64,000 nucleotides of DNA, taken from contig CAYUQU010000002.1 of assembly GCA_964447015.1 (NCBI GenBank), positions 1 through 64,000 of the forward strand, read 5' to 3'. The position numbers were made by a program, and so were the translations under genes. Of this stretch, positions 46,611 to 55,260 are shown piece by piece. The notes under the pieces are model-generated. The model did not search any database. It was given only the letters and a program-made list of their open reading frames with translations, and was not told the origin of the DNA. Position 1 is the stretch's first letter. Each line of letters starts with the position of its first letter. This DNA comes from Wandonia sp964447015. Its GTDB lineage: Bacteria; Bacteroidota; Bacteroidia; Flavobacteriales_D; Crocinitomicaceae.

Positions 46611-47594
46611 TTACTTCACCCGACTCAACATCACATCGCCAAGGTATTCTATGCGCTCTTTGTTTTCTGTTGAAATTGAAGTGGCGTATAATCTGTCCAA
46701 CGCAGTTTTGTGAAGTTCTTCCATTTTGTGCACACAGATTTCCGGTAAGCCCATTTCGGTAAAAAGTGCTTTGAATTCCGTGATTTTTTTGTCTTCGTTT
46801 GTTTCGTTGAACAAGGTTTCGATTCGTTGTTTTTGTTCAGGTGTAGCCATTTTCATCGCATTGGTTAGCAAGAAGGTTTTCTTATTCAACAGAATATCAC
46901 CACCTACTTTTTTACCAAATGTTTTGGGGTCACCAAATGCATCTAAGTAATCATCCATGATTTGGAACGCCAAACCTGTGTATAATCCGAAATCGTATAA
47001 TTTACTTCTGTCGTCTTCTGAAGCACCACCGATAATTCCGCCAATTTCCATTGAAGCACCGAACAATACCGAAGTTTTCAGCTTAATCATCTCCATATAC
47101 TCTTCTGGCGTAACATGGTCAGTTGTTTCAAAGTTCATGTCGTATTGCTGACCTTCCATCACTTCAATCGCCATTTTGCTGAACACAGCCAATAGATCTG
47201 CTGCTTTGTCTTCATTTCCAGAAGTCAACAAATTGTATGAATGAGGAAGCATAGCATCACCTGTAACGATCGCTTTGTTCACTCCGTATTTCTCGTGCAC
47301 GGTAACTTGACCGCGGCGCACTTTTGCCTCGTCCATGATATCGTCGTGAACCAAGGTGAAATTGTGAAACACTTCAATTGCAATTGCTGCATTCAATGCT
47401 TTCTCATAATTTTCGTCGTACGACAAATAACTCATCAAGACCATAATCGGACGCAAACGTTTTCCGTCCAACGTCATGATGTGGTGAGCAGAATCTGTCA
47501 AATTTCCTGGGAAATTTTTCAACGAATATTGCTCGAGGTAATTCTCAATAATCTCTTTATAATTGTTCAAATCTATTTTGCTCACTGTTTCCAT
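46611..47594 (-). CDS. Polyprenyl (farnesyl-type) diphosphate synthase
   Basis: A 327-residue trans-prenyltransferase condensing IPP with allylic diphosphates. The first Asp-rich motif is HDDIMDEAKVRRG (DDIMD at residues 84-88, without the two-residue insertion of typical bacterial FPP synthases). The second is FQIMDDYLDAFGD, followed by GGDILLNKKTFL. Phe79 at -5 from the first motif, with Thr80 at -4, suggests a short product. In this operon FPP for squalene synthase is the obvious product, but GGPP cannot be excluded. It lies three bases from the mevalonate kinase stop and 41 bases before the cyclase start. Confidence 0.92.
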   Translation of the reverse strand: METVSKIDLNNYKEIIENYLEQYSLKNFPGNLTDSAHHIMTLDGKRLRPIMVLMSYLSYDENYEKALNAAIAIEVFHNFTLVHDDIMDEAKVRRGQVTVHEKYGVNKAIVTGDAMLPHSYNLLTSGNEDKAADLLAVFSKMAIEVMEGQQYDMNFETTDHVTPEEYMEMIKLKTSVLFGASMEIGGIIGGASEDDRSKLYDFGLYTGLAFQIMDDYLDAFGDPKTFGKKVGGDILLNKKTFLLTNAMKMATPEQKQRIETLFNETNEDKKITEFKALFTEMGLPEICVHKMEELHKTALDRLYATSISTENKERIEYLGDVMLSRVK

Positions 47595-47597
47595 TGC

Positions 47598-48539
47598 TTA
47601 ATATTTATAGATGACTTCGATGTCTAATCCGTTTAAAGCTTTCTCTGTTTTTTCCCAATTTTGGGTAAATCCTAACATAAATCCACCCCCACCGGAGCCA
47701 CAAATTTTTAAAAAATAATCTCCGTTGTTCAATCCACCTTTTACCGCGTCTTTGAATTGATCTGGAATAAGGTAGTTCATTTCATCTAATTGAAATTGCA
47801 CCAATTTATTCAGGTTATTGTAAAGTTCTGTGGGGTTATTATCTAAAAATGATTGAATTCCGCCGTTTGTGAATTGTACCAACTCATTGTCCATTTTATC
47901 TTTGAACTCTGGCTTTGCACATGCTTCGTGGAATTTTGCTACCAAACCTGAAGTGCTACGACTCAACCCTGTGTTCAATAAAAATACGACATTCTTTCCA
48001 TTCTCGTCAAACGCAGGAATCTCCACTGGAGACACATCATTTGTGCTGCGAAACAAAAGAGGTTGATTCAGCAAAATACTTAAAGGATCTATTCCTGAAC
48101 TTGAACCGTGAAAATAAGATTCAAGTTGACTTAGTGTTTTCTTCAAGCTGTGAATCTTTTCTTTCGTCAGTGTTTTTACTTCCGATTTAAACTCACTTGC
48201 TTTCTCGATATAACGCAGAAAAATTGCCGCTACAACAGCGCCTGAGCTCCCCAAACCAAATCCTTGAGGAATGTTGCTTTCGAAGAACAAACCGTTTTCA
48301 ATTTCACTTTTAAATTTCTTGACATTGAGCGCAAAATTCTCGTCCACGTGGTTGTCAAGAATGTGGTGGCAAAAGTTCTTTAAACTCAAATTGGAAGAAT
48401 GAATTGTAGGGTCAATCATGCCTTCCTTACAAAATGTAAACTTCCCTGTAAAACGATTGTACGGCATAGTCAACGCCATACTGTTGTACAGCAAACTATA
48501 CTCCCCAAACATCAATACTTTTGAATTAAAAGTTTCCAT
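47598..48539 (-). CDS. Mevalonate kinase-like GHMP kinase
   Basis: A 313-residue GHMP kinase. Motifs: an N-terminal KVLMFGEYSLLYNSMALTMP, the ATP-binding GFGLGSSGAVVAAIFLR, HGSSSGIDPLSILLNQP (with the catalytic Asp in SGIDP) and CGSGGGGFMLGF near the end. The gene lies between the diphosphomevalonate decarboxylase and prenyl synthase genes, so it acts in the mevalonate pathway, most likely phosphorylating mevalonate. The other GHMP kinase of the operon would then make mevalonate diphosphate. Motifs alone do not fully settle which kinase does which step. Confidence 0.88.
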   Translation of the reverse strand: METFNSKVLMFGEYSLLYNSMALTMPYNRFTGKFTFCKEGMIDPTIHSSNLSLKNFCHHILDNHVDENFALNVKKFKSEIENGLFFESNIPQGFGLGSSGAVVAAIFLRYIEKASEFKSEVKTLTKEKIHSLKKTLSQLESYFHGSSSGIDPLSILLNQPLLFRSTNDVSPVEIPAFDENGKNVVFLLNTGLSRSTSGLVAKFHEACAKPEFKDKMDNELVQFTNGGIQSFLDNNPTELYNNLNKLVQFQLDEMNYLIPDQFKDAVKGGLNNGDYFLKICGSGGGGFMLGFTQNWEKTEKALNGLDIEVIYKY

Positions 48540-48546
48540 TTCGGTT

Positions 48547-49611
48547 TTATTTTACAGAAATCGGTCCTGCACCTTGTTGGTCAAAAATCACTTTCTTATA
48601 CGTATCCTTCAAGTCGTTCATGATGAAGTTCTCCACTTTATCTTTGTATTGCTCAGGATAAAGAATATGTACGTTTGGTCCTGCATCTAGCGTAAAACAA
48701 ACCGGAATCGCAGTCTCTTGACGGAACTCAAACAAACGCTCAATTGCCATCAACGTTCCCGGCTTCATCAACAAATAATAATCCATTGATGTCATCATCA
48801 TAGCGTGTAATGTCAATGCTTCCGATTCCGCAATGTGAATAAATTCAGCGTAGTCACCGTTCTTCAACACTTCAGCCAAGCGAGCTGTGCGTTCGTTTGC
48901 TTGAACAAAACGTTGAGCTGCGTATGGGTGATTGTTCATCAATGAATGCCCTGCAGTTGAAGACACTTTTTTCGGTTCATCTTCAATAATCAAAATTGCA
49001 TCATACATTTTTGAAAAGTTCGAATGAATCTCCGTCACCGGAATTGCAAATTCGTGAGATGAACCTGGAATCAAGTCATTTTGTCCCCACTCAGCCCAAT
49101 TGGCAAACATCGAACGCGAAGCGCTTCCTGAACCTAAACGTGCAAGGTTTGAAGCCACGTGATAAAATTCGTTGTCAATTGCTTTGTTCTGTAAACGATA
49201 AGTCGCCTCATAAAGCGAAAGTGCGATTGCACCGAAAGCCGAAGCTGAAGAAGCAATTCCTGCCGAATGCGGAAAGCTGTTTTCCGACTGAATACGCACT
49301 GCATAATCATTCAAAAACGGAAAAAACTTTGCGTTATCTTGCATGTACTTAGCCACACGATCCGAAAACTTCTCGTTCTTTTGCCCTTCAAAAAAGTATT
49401 CTAACTCAACAGGAGAAATGGTTTCTTTTTTCAATAATTCCAATTTAACTTCTGTAAATGAATTTGACAAAGTCAAACTCAACGAAGAGTTGCAAGGAAT
49501 TTGGTTTGCTTTCTTTCCCCAATATTTTACAATTGCGATATTGGATGGGCATTTCCATGTCAAATCCAATTGCACTTCTCTCTTGTCTGTTATTTCTGCT
49601 GTTGATTGCAT
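48547..49611 (-). CDS. mvaD: Diphosphomevalonate decarboxylase
   Basis: A 354-residue GHMP-fold enzyme making IPP from mevalonate diphosphate with ATP. Motifs: CPSNIAIVKYWGKKANQIP, IPCNSSLSLTLS, the P-loop SAGIASSASAFGAIALSL, ARLGSGSASRSMF, MMMTSMDYYLLMKPGTL and the catalytic Asp in FTLDAGPNVH. I use the ATG at 49611; the frame can be read back to a TTG at 49662, but this adds a basic, non-conserved stretch. An A/G-rich AAGAAAGAT precedes the ATG. It is seven bases from the downstream mevalonate kinase gene. Confidence 0.95.
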   Translation of the reverse strand: MQSTAEITDKREVQLDLTWKCPSNIAIVKYWGKKANQIPCNSSLSLTLSNSFTEVKLELLKKETISPVELEYFFEGQKNEKFSDRVAKYMQDNAKFFPFLNDYAVRIQSENSFPHSAGIASSASAFGAIALSLYEATYRLQNKAIDNEFYHVASNLARLGSGSASRSMFANWAEWGQNDLIPGSSHEFAIPVTEIHSNFSKMYDAILIIEDEPKKVSSTAGHSLMNNHPYAAQRFVQANERTARLAEVLKNGDYAEFIHIAESEALTLHAMMMTSMDYYLLMKPGTLMAIERLFEFRQETAIPVCFTLDAGPNVHILYPEQYKDKVENFIMNDLKDTYKKVIFDQQGAGPISVK

Positions 49612-49679
49612 ATCTTTCTTTTTTCTTTTTCTATTGTTCGAAGCAATGAAATGTAAATTCAAAGTTCAGAATAATCTAT

Positions 49680-50591
49680 TTATTGTCGGTATATTAATTC
49701 ACTGTAATTAAACATTGTATCGTAGCCTTTAGCCAGGAAATAGTCCCTCGCATCCTTCTCATCGCGGAAAGTGGCCATGAAAAAATCACCACCCCAAGCC
49801 CCCAATGACTTGATGACATTTGGATAATCTGAAAAATGAGTTTCTTTCAAGGTTGACATTCCCAAGATTTCAGACAGTAATTTTTCGCTTTCAATTAATG
49901 TGTGTTCAAAGTTTTCGATAGTTTCCGCTTTTAATGCTTCATCCACTATTTCTCCAATTCGCTTTACATCTTGAGGAGCTGTTTCACGTTGTGCGAAACG
50001 TTTAATTTCGTTGCGTGAGTTTTGCTTGTTTCCACTGTAAACGAATAGCATTTTTTCTGTCACAGCTGAAGGCAATTTCACCTCAGTTGTTTCGCGATTA
50101 TCTACTTTGTATACAATTGGGTTATTGGCAGTAGCGCAAGCGATATCGTATCCTGAACCGCCGAATGATTTTTCGAGAATCAAATACGGATCCACTCCGG
50201 ACCATTGAGACAACAAACTCACCAAAGTAGAGCTTGACCCAAATCCCCATTGCAAATTAAAATCTGATTGAGCTTGAAAACGCAAACCAGTTTTAAACAA
50301 TTCAGGTTTTTGATTGCGAATAACGTCCAACAAATTCACCAACACATCCGATTTTTCGACATCTGAAGTGCGGAGCATATTCAGGTTTTTATCCAACGAA
50401 GCTGTAAACCATGGGCGCTCCAATTCAAAGCTTTCCCACTGCACACCTTCGTCCTCTGACTGCTCAACTTGGAGCGTTTGACCGTACTTTAGGGGTATAG
50501 CCAAACATGGCGCCCCTTTGAGCACCATGTATTCTCCAAAGAACATCAGCTTCCCTGACGCTCTGTATGTTTTCGTATCTGTTACAATCAT
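49680..50591 (-). CDS. GYDIA-type GHMP kinase, probable phosphomevalonate kinase
   Basis: A 303-residue GHMP kinase of the Bacteroidota GYDIA group, named for the motif seen here in GGSGYDIACATANNP. The N-terminus has SGKLMFFGEYMVLKGAPC, and the ATP loop reads LQWGFGSSSTLVSLLSQW. Because the operon also has a mevalonate kinase and a decarboxylase, this one probably phosphorylates phosphomevalonate; that is inference. The ATG at 50591 overlaps the HMG-CoA reductase stop as ATGA, which fixes the start. An upstream in-frame TTG at 50603 is less likely. Confidence 0.88.
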   Translation of the reverse strand: MIVTDTKTYRASGKLMFFGEYMVLKGAPCLAIPLKYGQTLQVEQSEDEGVQWESFELERPWFTASLDKNLNMLRTSDVEKSDVLVNLLDVIRNQKPELFKTGLRFQAQSDFNLQWGFGSSSTLVSLLSQWSGVDPYLILEKSFGGSGYDIACATANNPIVYKVDNRETTEVKLPSAVTEKMLFVYSGNKQNSRNEIKRFAQRETAPQDVKRIGEIVDEALKAETIENFEHTLIESEKLLSEILGMSTLKETHFSDYPNVIKSLGAWGGDFFMATFRDEKDARDYFLAKGYDTMFNYSELIYRQ

Positions 50592-52012
50592 ATATTCAAA
50601 CAACCCGCATCTTGTTTAATGCGTAATTCCTCTACAAATTTACGAACTCCTGAAACAGAAACACTCTTATCTTTAAAATAATCTACCACACGATTCTTTT
50701 CAGAATTGCACACATCCAACTGTTTCATGATGTTGTAAAGGTGCATTTTCATGTGTCCTTGCTGAATCCCTGTAGTTACAAGAGATTTTACTGCGCCAAA
50801 ATTATTTGCTAATCCTGCTACAGCAGCTATCCCCATCAATTCGCGTGCGTCAGGATTTCCTAACATCGCCATGGACAATTTCACCAAAGGATGTAAGTTT
50901 GTCAAACCACCAACTACACCAAGTGCTATCGGAAGTCTAAGCGTGAAAATAAAACGATCTCCTTCTAATTTCACATCCGTTAGAGAAGAATAGCTTCCTT
51001 TCAACGATGCGTATGCATGACCACAAGCTTCAACCGCACGGAAATCATTTCCACTTGCCAAAACTACCGCGTCAATTCCGTTGTAAATTCCTTTGTTGTG
51101 AGTTGTCGCACGATAAGGATCTATTTGAGCGATGCGCACAGCAGTATAAAACTTACGTGCAAATTCAGCTCCTTTAATTCCAGGTACCAAGTCATCAAAC
51201 TCCGACACATCACATTCAACCCAACACTTAACCATGCAGTTAGGCGTCAAGTTTGAAAGAATACACATCACGATTTCCAGACCTTCACCGTTAAATTCAG
51301 GTTGTTCTTTGTACCAATCTTTAAAAATATCCGCAAAACGCTCTAGACATGAGTTTACAAAATTTGCTCCCATCGAGTCTTTCGTCTCAAACGTCACAAA
51401 CAACTGCATCAATCCTTCTTCTTGAGCCGTAAAATCTTTTAGCTGCACATCCAAGATGCCACCACCACGCTTGCGCATGTTCTCCGTAATATCTTCTGTA
51501 CCTATAATCAGTCTAGCCTTAAGGTCGCGGAACTTTTGAATCAATAAATCTTTATCGTCTTTCCAAATAAAATGAACTTGACCTACTTTTTGCGTGTCCA
51601 CAATTTCTGTTTTGAATCCACCACGTGAATGCCAAAACTTAGCTGCGTTTGAAGCTGCTGCCACAACCGAACTTTCTTCAATAACCATGGGAATAACATA
51701 TGGTTTATCATTGATCAAAAAGTTTGGTGCAACACTATATGGCAAGTGAAAATTCGAAATTGAATTCTCGCTAAATTCAGCTATCATTTCTTGAATAGCA
51801 GGGTCTATATGCTCAAAACTCTTAAATTGTTTTACAGTCTCTTCGCTATTTGCAAACAAATTCCCGATTACTTCAAGTTTTTCTTCTCTGCTTAACTTAG
51901 AAAAACCATTTAACATACTCGCTCTATTATTCATCTTGTCTGTGTTATCTCGTGAAATACTCTCCCTATTGTCAAAATGCATGCCATTAGACAGAAAACT
52001 CAATTTATTCAT
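50588..52012 (-). CDS. mvaA: Class II hydroxymethylglutaryl-CoA reductase
   Basis: A 474-residue soluble HMG-CoA reductase that makes mevalonate, the committed step. The class II core starts at about residue 35 (FSKLSREEKLEVI). Catalytic residues can be placed: Glu113 in VIEESSVVAAAS, Lys307 in THNKGIYNGID, Asp323 in ASGNDFRAVEA and His420 in QQGHMKMH. No membrane helices are present, unlike eukaryotic class I enzymes. About 33 extra N-terminal residues precede the core, so a later start (Met27 or Met33) is possible. The first base pairs overlap the squalene epoxidase stop, and its own stop overlaps the next start. Confidence 0.95.
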   Translation of the reverse strand: MNKLSFLSNGMHFDNRESISRDNTDKMNNRASMLNGFSKLSREEKLEVIGNLFANSEETVKQFKSFEHIDPAIQEMIAEFSENSISNFHLPYSVAPNFLINDKPYVIPMVIEESSVVAAASNAAKFWHSRGGFKTEIVDTQKVGQVHFIWKDDKDLLIQKFRDLKARLIIGTEDITENMRKRGGGILDVQLKDFTAQEEGLMQLFVTFETKDSMGANFVNSCLERFADIFKDWYKEQPEFNGEGLEIVMCILSNLTPNCMVKCWVECDVSEFDDLVPGIKGAEFARKFYTAVRIAQIDPYRATTHNKGIYNGIDAVVLASGNDFRAVEACGHAYASLKGSYSSLTDVKLEGDRFIFTLRLPIALGVVGGLTNLHPLVKLSMAMLGNPDARELMGIAAVAGLANNFGAVKSLVTTGIQQGHMKMHLYNIMKQLDVCNSEKNRVVDYFKDKSVSVSGVRKFVEELRIKQDAGCLNI

Positions 52013-53334
52013 TAGTTTAGTGTTGGTTGTTTGTTTTCATCCTTCAAAATTGGTCGGATAATTCCAAACGCTTTGTTTAACAATCTATATTGCTTTCCAG
52101 GGCGCAGTACAAAATCTGATGGTTTTTGCATCGCTACACGGAAAAAGTGTTTCAATAAGAATTGCTTATCTCTATTAATTCCTGCAAGAATCGATAATGG
52201 TCCCGAAGCTTTTTCTCCTCCAGAATTCAAATAATCAAAACAAGCAATCTTTAAATCTTTATCAGTCATCACTTTGTAAAGTGCATTCGCCAAAATATTG
52301 ATGGTCTCTACACGCTTTGACCTGCTATTGTAGTAACTATTTACCGCATCATGTACCGCTGTTATATTCGAAAGATTTACTCCCTCAAGCTGTTCATTCA
52401 GCGTAATGATATCCGTAAATACAGCTGTCATTCCACCACCAGTAAGCGGATGGCGCATATTCAATATATCTCCTAAAAGTGCTACACCGTCTTTGTGTTT
52501 AGCTTGCGCCTTCATTTTGTGATTAGGCATCACTTGAAGTTGGTCATTTTCAAGTGCTGTAACAAAAGGTTGTTGCATTCCTTCTGGCAAAAGAGGAGTA
52601 ATTTCCTCTTTCATACTCGCCTTTAGCTTATCACCTAAACGCGGTGGTTTTGTTCCTGGATAATCTATAAGAATTCTCCATTCATTATCGTGAATGGGGT
52701 AAACCAATACTGGAGCTTCACCAGAAACAATCATGTGTCCGTGACTTGCGACCATAGGTACCACATCACGCAACACAAGCCCCATAAAGAAACTACTCAC
52801 CTCCTTATTTGGCACACTCAAACGCTCTCTAAACAAAGACAAAGGTCCGTCACAGACAACTGTGAGCGGTGCTTTCACTTCTATTGTTTCTCCAGAAGTT
52901 TTATCAGTGTAACGTACACCTATTACATGGTTATTTTCTTCAATCAGTTCGGTAACGTCGCCCTCAATAATATCAACGTTTTTTTGAGCTTTAAGATCTT
53001 CACGGATTCGAGTTAAGAATTTGCCATTGCGCATTCCTAAACCATAACTTCCCGATTTAGCTTCGTTGTATCCTATAGAAAAGTTTCGATTTTCTTTAAT
53101 CAGTGTATAGCCATACACAGGTTGAGCTCCAAACCCTTCAACTAAATGCTCTAGTTTCATAGCGCGAAGTGAGTCCAAACCACCAGGCTGTAAAAGCTCT
53201 CCGATGATACGATCAGGTTCGGTCATATCTCGCTCAATAACCAACACTTTTCTACCTGTCCCACGTTGTGAACAAGCAAAAACGCCACCGGCAACACCGG
53301 CACCAATTACTATGATATCATACTCTGACTTCAT
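52012..53334 (-). CDS. Squalene epoxidase (squalene monooxygenase)
   Basis: A 440-residue FAD-dependent monooxygenase that would make 2,3-oxidosqualene from squalene and O2. The FAD site is IIVIGAGVAGGVFA (residues 7-20) with the ERD at 34-36. The squalene epoxidase fingerprint EPDRIIGELLQPGG (39-52) follows, then a VCDGPLSLFR variant of the DG motif (160-169) and GDILNMRHPLTGGGMT (288-303). No N-terminal membrane helix is seen, unlike animal and fungal enzymes. It needs a reductase partner that is not encoded here. It overlaps squalene synthase by 17 bases and HMG-CoA reductase by one base, so coupling is tight. Oxygen dependence implies an aerobic host. Confidence 0.95.
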   Translation of the reverse strand: MKSEYDIIVIGAGVAGGVFACSQRGTGRKVLVIERDMTEPDRIIGELLQPGGLDSLRAMKLEHLVEGFGAQPVYGYTLIKENRNFSIGYNEAKSGSYGLGMRNGKFLTRIREDLKAQKNVDIIEGDVTELIEENNHVIGVRYTDKTSGETIEVKAPLTVVCDGPLSLFRERLSVPNKEVSSFFMGLVLRDVVPMVASHGHMIVSGEAPVLVYPIHDNEWRILIDYPGTKPPRLGDKLKASMKEEITPLLPEGMQQPFVTALENDQLQVMPNHKMKAQAKHKDGVALLGDILNMRHPLTGGGMTAVFTDIITLNEQLEGVNLSNITAVHDAVNSYYNSRSKRVETINILANALYKVMTDKDLKIACFDYLNSGGEKASGPLSILAGINRDKQFLLKHFFRVAMQKPSDFVLRPGKQYRLLNKAFGIIRPILKDENKQPTLN

Positions 53335-54442
53335 CTTGTAGCTTAATTTCTTTTATCAACTCTTTTATCGCAGGATTGCCACTTCTATTGTGAAGTTTTT
53401 GCAAAAAATCCTTAAATTCTTTTTTCGTCGCTTCATAATCCATGGAAGACATGAAGTATCGAGCTGTTTTTCCCTTGCGAATTTTGACATTTTTCAACAA
53501 CACATTTTGGTTGTCGTAAAGATCAAATAAGGTTGCGATTGCCATCAATTGAGGAATCGCACAAAAACGGAACACATCATAATCTTTCAATGCGCTCATA
53601 TAATTTAGGCAGTGTGGGACGTGAGATAAGGCATTTACTACCAACTCATTTAACACCTCCACACCAACTTTCAACTCTTTTTGTAATTCTGCTGGATTAG
53701 AAACGCGCTTTGACCATGCTGCTTTAGGCCAAAAAAGTCTGTCGCCTTCAAGGTCTTCAGCAAAATCGCGAATGATGTTTGTTTTTTGCAACAACAACCC
53801 CATGTGATTCGACAGGGATTCGTCTTTCAAACGCGCATCATCTTCAATTCCTGAAGCCGTAAACAATTGGCTTAACCCAATTCCAACCAACCCTGCGACA
53901 TAATAACAATAATCATCCCAATCTTCGTATGAATCAACTTCGCCAACAAAGTATTTATTCATTCCGAAAGCCATTCTTTCGGTGATATCGGTAATTACTA
54001 CCTGGTACTTTTGATCTAATTTTTTGTATTCGCGGAGCACTTTATCAAAATGCTTCATCAAATCGCGGTAATCTTGCGTGTCGCCTACATTATCAAGCGT
54101 AAAATCTTCTTGATTCATACGCGTTGCAAAATTCTTGAGCAACTCCACTTTCAAATCATGATCGATTTGCATATCATCTTCAACTGTATCCAGTCCTCGA
54201 AGAATAAGGTAGAATAGACAAACTGGTGCGCGTAATTCTTCAGGCAATTGCTGAATGACAACTGCAAATGAGCGCGAAACTTTTTTGAGGGCCTCGAAAC
54301 AAAATTCTTCATCAGTTAATTGTGCTGCCATTTCATCGAGCCTTGCTTCAGAAGGTCGGAAATGCTTGAATTTACGCTTCATTTGAAACAAATACGTAAG
54401 TTCTGCAGGGTTACCTGAATAATAGAAAAAGCGTGCTAACAT
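53318..54442 (-). CDS. Squalene synthase, eukaryote-like type
   Basis: A 374-residue enzyme joining two FPP to squalene with NADPH. The pattern is that of FDFT1/ERG9: SRSFAVVIQQLPEELRAPVC, LRGLDTVEDDM (first Asp motif 85-90), YCYYVAGLVGIGLSQLF (catalytic Tyr at about 181), and QKTNIIRDFAEDLEGDR (second motif, Asp226 and Asp230). Even the N-terminal GNPAEL resembles the GHPEEF region of animal enzymes, supporting the ATG at 54442. The C-terminal membrane anchor of eukaryotic forms is missing. First gene of the triterpene operon, 86 bases after lptB, with no clear terminator or perfect -7 box between. Confidence 0.95.
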   Translation of the reverse strand: MLARFFYYSGNPAELTYLFQMKRKFKHFRPSEARLDEMAAQLTDEEFCFEALKKVSRSFAVVIQQLPEELRAPVCLFYLILRGLDTVEDDMQIDHDLKVELLKNFATRMNQEDFTLDNVGDTQDYRDLMKHFDKVLREYKKLDQKYQVVITDITERMAFGMNKYFVGEVDSYEDWDDYCYYVAGLVGIGLSQLFTASGIEDDARLKDESLSNHMGLLLQKTNIIRDFAEDLEGDRLFWPKAAWSKRVSNPAELQKELKVGVEVLNELVVNALSHVPHCLNYMSALKDYDVFRFCAIPQLMAIATLFDLYDNQNVLLKNVKIRKGKTARYFMSSMDYEATKKEFKDFLQKLHNRSGNPAIKELIKEIKLQDEVRV

Positions 54443-54528
54443 AAATCACTTTTGAAATAGGACGGATAGTTACTGTATAAGTTACAATAAAAATGTATTT
54501 TTTTATAACAGATAAAACGAAAAATAAA

Positions 54529-55260
54529 TTACGCTTTTCTTCTCAATTCGAAATTCTTCCCAAGGTATACTTTTCGGACTTGTTCATCAGCTGCCAATTC
54601 TTCGGCTGTACCTGATTTTAAGATGCTTCCTTCAAATAATAGATAAGCTCTATCTGTAATGGAAAGAGTTTCTTGTACATTGTGGTCAGTTATGAGGATT
54701 CCAATATTCCGATTTTTTAATTCTGCAACGATGGACTGAATATCCTCTACAGCAATTGGATCTACTCCAGCAAACGGTTCATCAAGAAGGACAAATTTTG
54801 GGTTTGTTGCAAGTGCGCGAGCAATTTCTGTTCGTCGCTTTTCTCCACCAGAAAGCATCCCCCCCATGTTTTTACGTACGTGTTGCAAAGAGAATTCATT
54901 TAATAATTTCTCGAGCTTTTCTAGACGCTCTTGTTTATTGAGTTTAGTCATTTCAAGAATGGCCATGATATTATCTTCCACACTTAATTTTCGAAATACA
55001 GAAACTTCCTGAGGCAGGTAGCCTATTCCTAATTGGGCGCGTTTATACATCGGTAGTTTAGTGATTTCTACGTTATCTAGAAATACCTTACCCGAATCAG
55101 GACTAACCAATCCCACAATCATGTAGAACGAAGTCGTCTTTCCAGCTCCGTTTGGACCTAGTAACCCAACAATTTCACCTTGATTCACCTCAACAGTTAC
55201 TCCCTTTACGACAGGTCGTCCCTTATAGGTTTTACATATTTCTTGTGTATATAACTTCAT
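54529..55260 (-). CDS. lptB: LPS export ABC transporter ATPase
   Basis: A 243-residue ABC ATPase that powers LPS extraction with LptF/G/C. Motifs: Walker A GLLGPNGAGKTTSFYM, the Q-loop in YLPQEVSVFRKLS, signature MLSGGEKRRTEIARAL, Walker B FVLLDEPFAGVDPIAVEDI and the switch His in LITDHNVQETL. FAGVDP and the LptB-like ending are diagnostic. It overlaps the DUF5686 gene by one base, so both outer-membrane-related genes are coupled. Confidence 0.96.
   Translation of the reverse strand: MKLYTQEICKTYKGRPVVKGVTVEVNQGEIVGLLGPNGAGKTTSFYMIVGLVSPDSGKVFLDNVEITKLPMYKRAQLGIGYLPQEVSVFRKLSVEDNIMAILEMTKLNKQERLEKLEKLLNEFSLQHVRKNMGGMLSGGEKRRTEIARALATNPKFVLLDEPFAGVDPIAVEDIQSIVAELKNRNIGILITDHNVQETLSITDRAYLLFEGSILKSGTAEELAADEQVRKVYLGKNFELRRKA

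Noticed and set aside
47241..47627. A 128-residue plus-strand frame antisense to the prenyl synthase gene
   Set aside because: It overlaps a well-supported gene with intact catalytic motifs and has unusual His/Cys-rich composition typical of a shadow frame.
53318..54442. Phytoene synthase (CrtB) for carotenoids
   Set aside because: The motif set (LRGLDTVEDDM, YVAGLVGIGLSQLF) is that of ERG9-type squalene synthases, and no desaturase genes are nearby.
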